Assembly (NCBI GenBank): GCA_025997675.1
Contig: BNUX01000104.1
Span: 1 to 8,244, forward strand
Direction of reading: 5' to 3'
DNA: 8,244 nt
Origin: Spirochaetia bacterium
GTDB taxonomy: Bacteria; Spirochaetota; Spirochaetia; Treponematales; Breznakiellaceae
Part shown: piece after piece, positions 5,522 through 8,244 of the stretch
Layout: every line of letters starts with the position of its first letter
Numbering within the stretch: the first letter of the stretch is position 1
Notes under the pieces: model-generated
Databases searched by the model: none
What the model was told of the DNA's origin: nothing
The model's input: the letters and a program-made list of their open reading frames with translations, nothing else
Program-made: the position numbers and the translations under genes

Positions 5522-6190
5522 TTAGGTAATCACGATGGTTACCGGGTCGCTCCAGGGGCCCGGGCCGGTGTGGTTGATATAGCGGGCGTAGACGACTATC
5601 TCCCGGGTCTTTTCCGTGGGGGGGACTTCGATGGAAGCGGTGGCGCTAAAGGAGGCAATGCTATGGATGTGGAGGATTTCTCTAGCCGCCGGAAAGGTGC
5701 CGTCCGCGTTTTTATAGTCCCAAAGGGCTTCAAGGATATTGGCAAAGGCCACCAAACCGGTTCCGGCCACGCCTTGACACCGGGTGTGGACCTTGATAAA
5801 TCCGCCGGGCTTTCCGGTAAGGCTTACGATGGGGCTTACTTCAATCTTCCCTCCGCCGGCGGCGCTCGGTTTGGGAAACCCTGCATCGATCAGGTTCCCT
5901 GCCGACCAGTTCTTGTTCGGGCGGACCCAGCTGCCTATAAAGTCATCAAGGGCGCTTATGAGGGCGGCCTTTGCCGCGTCCTTCACGGCTACATCGCCAC
6001 TGCCGAAGTTACCATCCTCGGCCACCTTTAGGAAGGCAACCTTGTAGGGAGCAAAAACCGCCTGTAGAGCATCTATCGCCAGTGTCGGGATGGCGAGCCG
6101 GGGCCCATGCACCATACAATACACTATCATCCCTTCCACAAACAGCAGTAACATGCCATCTGATAAACCCAAATAAAACGAATACAACAT
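5522..6190 (-). CDS. Unrecognised protein with hydrophobic N-terminus and Fn3-like C-terminus
   Basis: I do not recognise this 222-residue protein. The start ATG 6190 is chosen because AAGGAG (6203-6198) lies 7 bases upstream; a TTG at 6211 would add seven residues before that site. The N-terminus has hydrophobic stretches (GMLLLFVEGMIVYCMVHG, 12-29) that could be a membrane segment but do not form a clear signal peptide. The middle, including NLIDAGFPKPS, is rich in Gly and Ala. The C-terminus (REIVVYARYINHTGPGPWSD) reads like the last strands of a fibronectin-III or Ig-like fold and loosely resembles the end of uncharacterised proteins common in spirochaetes and Bacteroidetes. That likeness is from memory and tentative. 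The gene stands alone, with a repeat array in its leader and a terminator 14 bases past its stop. GC-rich, like the host DNA. Confidence 0.75.
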   Translation of the reverse strand: MLYSFYLGLSDGMLLLFVEGMIVYCMVHGPRLAIPTLAIDALQAVFAPYKVAFLKVAEDGNFGSGDVAVKDAAKAALISALDDFIGSWVRPNKNWSAGNLIDAGFPKPSAAGGGKIEVSPIVSLTGKPGGFIKVHTRCQGVAGTGLVAFANILEALWDYKNADGTFPAAREILHIHSIASFSATASIEVPPTEKTREIVVYARYINHTGPGPWSDPVTIVIT

Positions 6191-6216
6191 ACCTGTTCTC
6201 CTTTCACTCAATATGC

Positions 6217-6241
6217 GGCCTGTCTACACCGGTAGACGGCC
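6217..6241. repeat. Hairpin at the start of the repeat array
   Basis: GGCC, a bulged T, GTCTAC, loop ACCG, GTAGAC and GGCC form a 10-bp stem in the leader of the minus-strand gene, about 13 bases before its ribosome binding site. It is in register with the 21-bp array that follows, as its most diverged member. Confidence 0.6.
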
Positions 6242-6446
6242 TGTTTTCACCTCAAGACGCCGTGTCCTAACCTTAGGATGCCGCATTTTAACCTTAGGAT
6301 GCCACGTCCTAACCTTAGGATGCCGCATTTTAACCTTAGGATGCCACGTCCTAACCTTAGGACGCCGCATTTTAACCTTAGGATGCCACGTCCTAACCTT
6401 AGGACGCCGCATTTTAACCTTAGGACGCCACATCCTAACCTTAGGA
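6229..6446. repeat. 21-bp tandem repeat array with alternating unit types
   Basis: About ten 21-bp units run from 6229. The first two are diverged; from 6271 they are near-perfect and alternate between a form ending GCCGCATTTTAA and one ending GCCACGTCCTAA, giving a 42-bp higher-order period. Every unit starts CCTTAGGAY or a variant. The three bases ACC recur every 21 bp (6228, 6249, 6270, 6291 and on), each flanked by short complementary arms. Because 21 is a multiple of three, two frames on each strand stay open and give artefactual repeat proteins. It lies upstream of the minus-strand gene at 6190. Confidence 0.95.
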
Positions 6447-6501
6447 CGACTTTTCTCCACCAATCTGATAAGGGGTAAATTACGAAAGGAGGGTTCCAAG
6501 G

Positions 6502-6658
6502 ACCTTCACGTAAGGTACGGGTACCCCGGACTTCGTGTCGGGATAGGGGGCCGGTCCACCAGGGGACTTTATGGGTCCCGGCATCACCGCCTGCGCGAAG
6601 GGGCGGTGTGGACCAATCAGACCAAGGTCTGGGATCCTCAGGCGCCCGTTCGTTTTTT
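6502..6658 (+). ncRNA. Candidate structured RNA (dense hairpins ending in a T-run)
   Basis: No gene is evident here, but pairing is dense: ACCTT/AAGGT (6502-6516); CCCGGAC/GTCGGG with a TTCGT loop and a bulge (6525-6542); and a three-way junction. The junction is closed by GGTCCA (6553-6558) with TGGACC (6609-6614) and holds GGGAC/GTCCC (6563-6579) and CACCGCC/GGCGGTG (6585-6608). AGAC/GTCT (6619-6630) follows. TTTTTT at 6653-6658 could end a plus-strand transcript. The strand is uncertain and no known RNA family is recognised. A DNA element with imperfect palindromes is the alternative. Confidence 0.4.
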
Positions 6659-6668
6659 AATCAAGGTA

Positions 6669-6700
6669 GAAACCCGCCGCCTATACAGGAGGCGGGTTTC
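6669..6700. terminator. Hairpin downstream of the lipoprotein gene
   Basis: GAAACCCGCC (6669-6678) pairs perfectly with GGCGGGTTTC (6691-6700); CCT/AGG extends the stem around an ATAC loop past one G-A mismatch. The AAA and TTT of the stem give it terminator shape for either strand. It lies 40 bp past the stop of the minus-strand lipoprotein gene, though no long T-run follows directly. Confidence 0.55.
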
Positions 6701-6708
6701 GTTCACAT

Positions 6709-6728
6709 TACGCGACTACTCTCGCGTA
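6709..6728. repeat. Perfect 7-bp hairpin TACGCGA/TCGCGTA
   Basis: TACGCGA (6709-6715), loop CTACTC and TCGCGTA (6722-6728) lie between the lipoprotein stop and the 6669 hairpin. The role is unknown; it may protect the 3' end of the lipoprotein message. Confidence 0.5.
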
Positions 6729-6740
6729 CAGAGGTGTCGA

Positions 6741-8244
6741 TTACCAAGCACCCGCTTCCCAAGCGGGGCCGGTTTTGCTTTGCAGCTTGAGGCCTGCGGT
6801 TAAGATGCCGTTGTTGCCAGCATAAGCTGTGTTGGCAGTTGGAAGTGTAGAACCAAGAGTACCCCATACGCCATCCGCAGTCCCGATGCCATTAACATTG
6901 CCGGTGCCTAACTTAGCTAACGGCTTGAACTCTACTTTCGCATTCGCTGTGGCGGTGGAAGCGGTGAATAGGCCGGCGGATGATGTGCCGAACGTAACCC
7001 CGCTCTTTTCGCCGATGGTCAGGAAGCCTACTGTTGACGCAGGGGTCCCTGCACCAACCTTAAAAACCGCGGCGTTCCCTATAGCTAAGGTTGCGCCGCC
7101 ACCGGCCAGGCCGGTGATGGCGGTGGCACCGGCTGTGCTGGCGTAGTCACCTGCGGCCAGGCTAATGCCGTCCGTGCCGCCCACTACAACGCTCGCGTCC
7201 GCGGGAATGGTAAGGATTCCCGTCGCGACAAAGGAAATGGAACCACGTCCGGTGGCGCTGTTGGCCACGGTTACTGCGGCGGTTCCAGTGGTAACGCCCA
7301 CGCCCGCGCCCGTAATGACGAGATCGCCTGCGGTTAGCCTTCCGACGATAACAAACGAATTCGAATTGGCGTTGGCGAATGACCCGCTTGGTGCAATGAT
7401 CATATCGCCGTTAACGGTAATATTTCCAGCGCCTACTCCGGATATCGAATCGATAATAAGTTCATCGCCCACGATAACCGTGGCAGGGCTCGTCATAGAG
7501 GAGCTTGCGACGCCAATTTTCAGCTTATAGCCGGTACCGGTTGAGGGGAATGCCGCACCGCTGGTAATTGCCGCTATGTTTGTCAGTTGGTTGTGTGCTT
7601 CCCAGCCCGGTTGGCCGGCCGCGATGTCCCCTACCGGGACGCCCAGCCAAGCGTTGCCCTGCAAGGTAACCGTGCCGGCATCTTTAGACAGGGTTGTGGC
7701 AGTGGTCTTGACTAATTTGCCGATCGTCTTCGCGATAATAGCGCCGTCAGTGTCTGCGTCGGCGATGGAGTCAAAGGTAGACAGGGTAGCGCCGTTCCTG
7801 ACGGTGACAGTGGAGCCGGGGTTTACCGTAAGGGTTGCGCCGGTGGGGATGTGCAGGGTTGCTTTGTCATACACGGTGAGCGTGCCGCTCACTTCCAGGC
7901 TGCCTCCGCCGACTGTCGCCTTGCCGCTGATAATGAGGAGCGTTCCGCCGCTTTCGACCTTCACAAGACCGCTTGTTCCCAGTGTCGCATCTACCGGTAC
8001 CACAAGCGTCTTCCCCGACGCAATGGTGAGACCGGTGCCGCCGGAGTCGGATCCCGTCAGGTACACCTTGTTTATGCCCATATCAAACAAGCCCTTGACG
8101 GCGGCAAAGTCGTCTGCGGGGGTGTAGCCCTCCGTCCCCGTACCGCCACCATTCCCTTTCTGTCCTCTGTCTCCATGCGCACCAGTCGCGCCAGGCGCAC
8201 CGACTTCTGCTTCTGTTTTGCTTTCGCATCCAACTAAAGATACT
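6741..8244 (-). CDS. Lipoprotein with collagen-like segment and beta-helix-like repeats (5' end missing)
   Basis: The frame is open to the window edge, so the gene is partial: 500 residues are visible and only the start of the signal peptide is lost. The first residues, SLVGC, are a lipobox, with the lipidated Cys at 8228-8226. Next come an acidic stretch and five Gly-X-Y triplets (GAPGATGAHGDRGQKG), then a GGGTGTEGYTP linker. The rest is Gly, Thr, Val and Ala rich with short strand-turn repeats such as SGTLTVYDKATLHIPTGATL, the look of a right-handed parallel beta-helix or adhesin-like surface domain. It ends GPAWEAGAW. The likely place is the outer surface, anchored by lipid and held out by the collagen-like rod; this is inferred, and binding partners cannot be told. 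An internal ATG at 8090 would miss the lipobox. Hairpins at 6669 and 6709 follow the stop. Confidence 0.8.
   Translation of the reverse strand, partial: VSLVGCESKTEAEVGAPGATGAHGDRGQKGNGGGTGTEGYTPADDFAAVKGLFDMGINKVYLTGSDSGGTGLTIASGKTLVVPVDATLGTSGLVKVESGGTLLIISGKATVGGGSLEVSGTLTVYDKATLHIPTGATLTVNPGSTVTVRNGATLSTFDSIADADTDGAIIAKTIGKLVKTTATTLSKDAGTVTLQGNAWLGVPVGDIAAGQPGWEAHNQLTNIAAITSGAAFPSTGTGYKLKIGVASSSMTSPATVIVGDELIIDSISGVGAGNITVNGDMIIAPSGSFANANSNSFVIVGRLTAGDLVITGAGVGVTTGTAAVTVANSATGRGSISFVATGILTIPADASVVVGGTDGISLAAGDYASTAGATAITGLAGGGATLAIGNAAVFKVGAGTPASTVGFLTIGEKSGVTFGTSSAGLFTASTATANAKVEFKPLAKLGTGNVNGIGTADGVWGTLGSTLPTANTAYAGNNGILTAGLKLQSKTGPAWEAGAW
6751..6767. repeat. Perfect hairpin inside the last codons of the lipoprotein gene
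   Basis: CCCGCTT (6751-6757), loop CCC and AAGCGGG (6761-6767) encode part of the terminal PAWEAG. A stable stem this close to the stop is unusual and continues the row of hairpins to its left. Confidence 0.5.

Noticed and set aside
5447..6031. Plus-strand ORF of 194 codons after HEPN
   Set aside because: It begins in the repeated MNT tail, runs through the terminator stem and is antisense to the better supported gene with a good ribosome binding site.
6229..6446. CRISPR-like array
   Set aside because: The units are continuous 21-bp tandem repeats without unique spacers, and no cas gene is present.
6213..6803. Long plus-strand ORF with LTLGC repeats, and the minus-strand PKVRTWHPKVKM ORF (6224-6499)
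   Set aside because: Both follow from a 21-bp repeat that keeps frames open; neither has a convincing start or known family, and their ends run into hairpin-rich DNA.
6741..6803. Diversity-generating retroelement target at the lipoprotein C-terminus
   Set aside because: No template repeat or reverse transcriptase gene is in the window, and the end lacks the usual C-type-lectin pattern.
6829..8237. Several plus-strand ORFs opposite the lipoprotein gene
   Set aside because: They are antisense shadows of a GC-rich, low-complexity gene whose minus-strand frame has a lipobox and clear protein pattern.

Overview
The window looks like a bacterial chromosome segment of moderate to high GC, with an AT-rich insert near the middle. 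The best guess for the host is a spirochaete of the termite-gut Treponema type. That guess rests on clostridial-style ornithine fermentation genes next to an ornithine carbamoyltransferase, a lipoprotein with a permissive lipobox (SLVGC), and short tandem repeats beside a surface-type protein. It is an inference; an amino-acid-fermenting Firmicute is the main alternative.

Positions 1-3374 hold genes of oxidative/reductive ornithine fermentation. On the minus strand lies ord (2,4-diaminopentanoate dehydrogenase), then oraS and oraE (the small and large subunits of adenosylcobalamin- and PLP-dependent D-ornithine 4,5-aminomutase), packed as an operon. Divergently, on the plus strand, lies orr (ornithine racemase). 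Together they would convert L-ornithine to D-ornithine, then to 2,4-diaminopentanoate, then to 2-amino-4-oxopentanoate. The thiolase genes ortA and ortB are not in the window. Two of the four genes are broken as read. oraE runs into a 121-bp perfect copy of its own 5' part, out of frame, and stops. orr has lost one base near codon 306, so its last 50 residues sit in another frame. A 13-bp perfect inverted repeat lies between the divergent genes.

Positions 3371-4309 (minus) encode an ornithine carbamoyltransferase, which can supply ornithine from citrulline; it converges on orr and overlaps it by 4 bp.

Positions about 4390-5445 form the AT-rich insert, a stack of toxin-antitoxin-like genes. 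It starts with a ribbon-helix-helix antitoxin expressed from a near-consensus promoter that carries a tandem 11-bp operator-like repeat and should give a leaderless message. Next is a short overlapping ORF where a toxin would be expected, then a minimal nucleotidyltransferase (MNT) overlapping a HEPN protein. A 27-bp piece of the MNT gene is repeated just after the HEPN stop codon. A strong hairpin terminator closes the block in both directions.

Positions 5522-6740 hold an unrecognised minus-strand protein, then a 21-bp tandem repeat array whose units can fold as a chain of hairpins with the same ACCK loop, then about 230 bp crowded with hairpins, including a three-way junction and a UUCG-type loop. 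This last stretch is the best candidate in the window for an undescribed structured RNA or DNA element. Positions 6741 to the end (minus) encode most of a lipoprotein with a short collagen-like segment followed by a beta-helix-like repeat domain; its signal peptide lies mostly outside the window.
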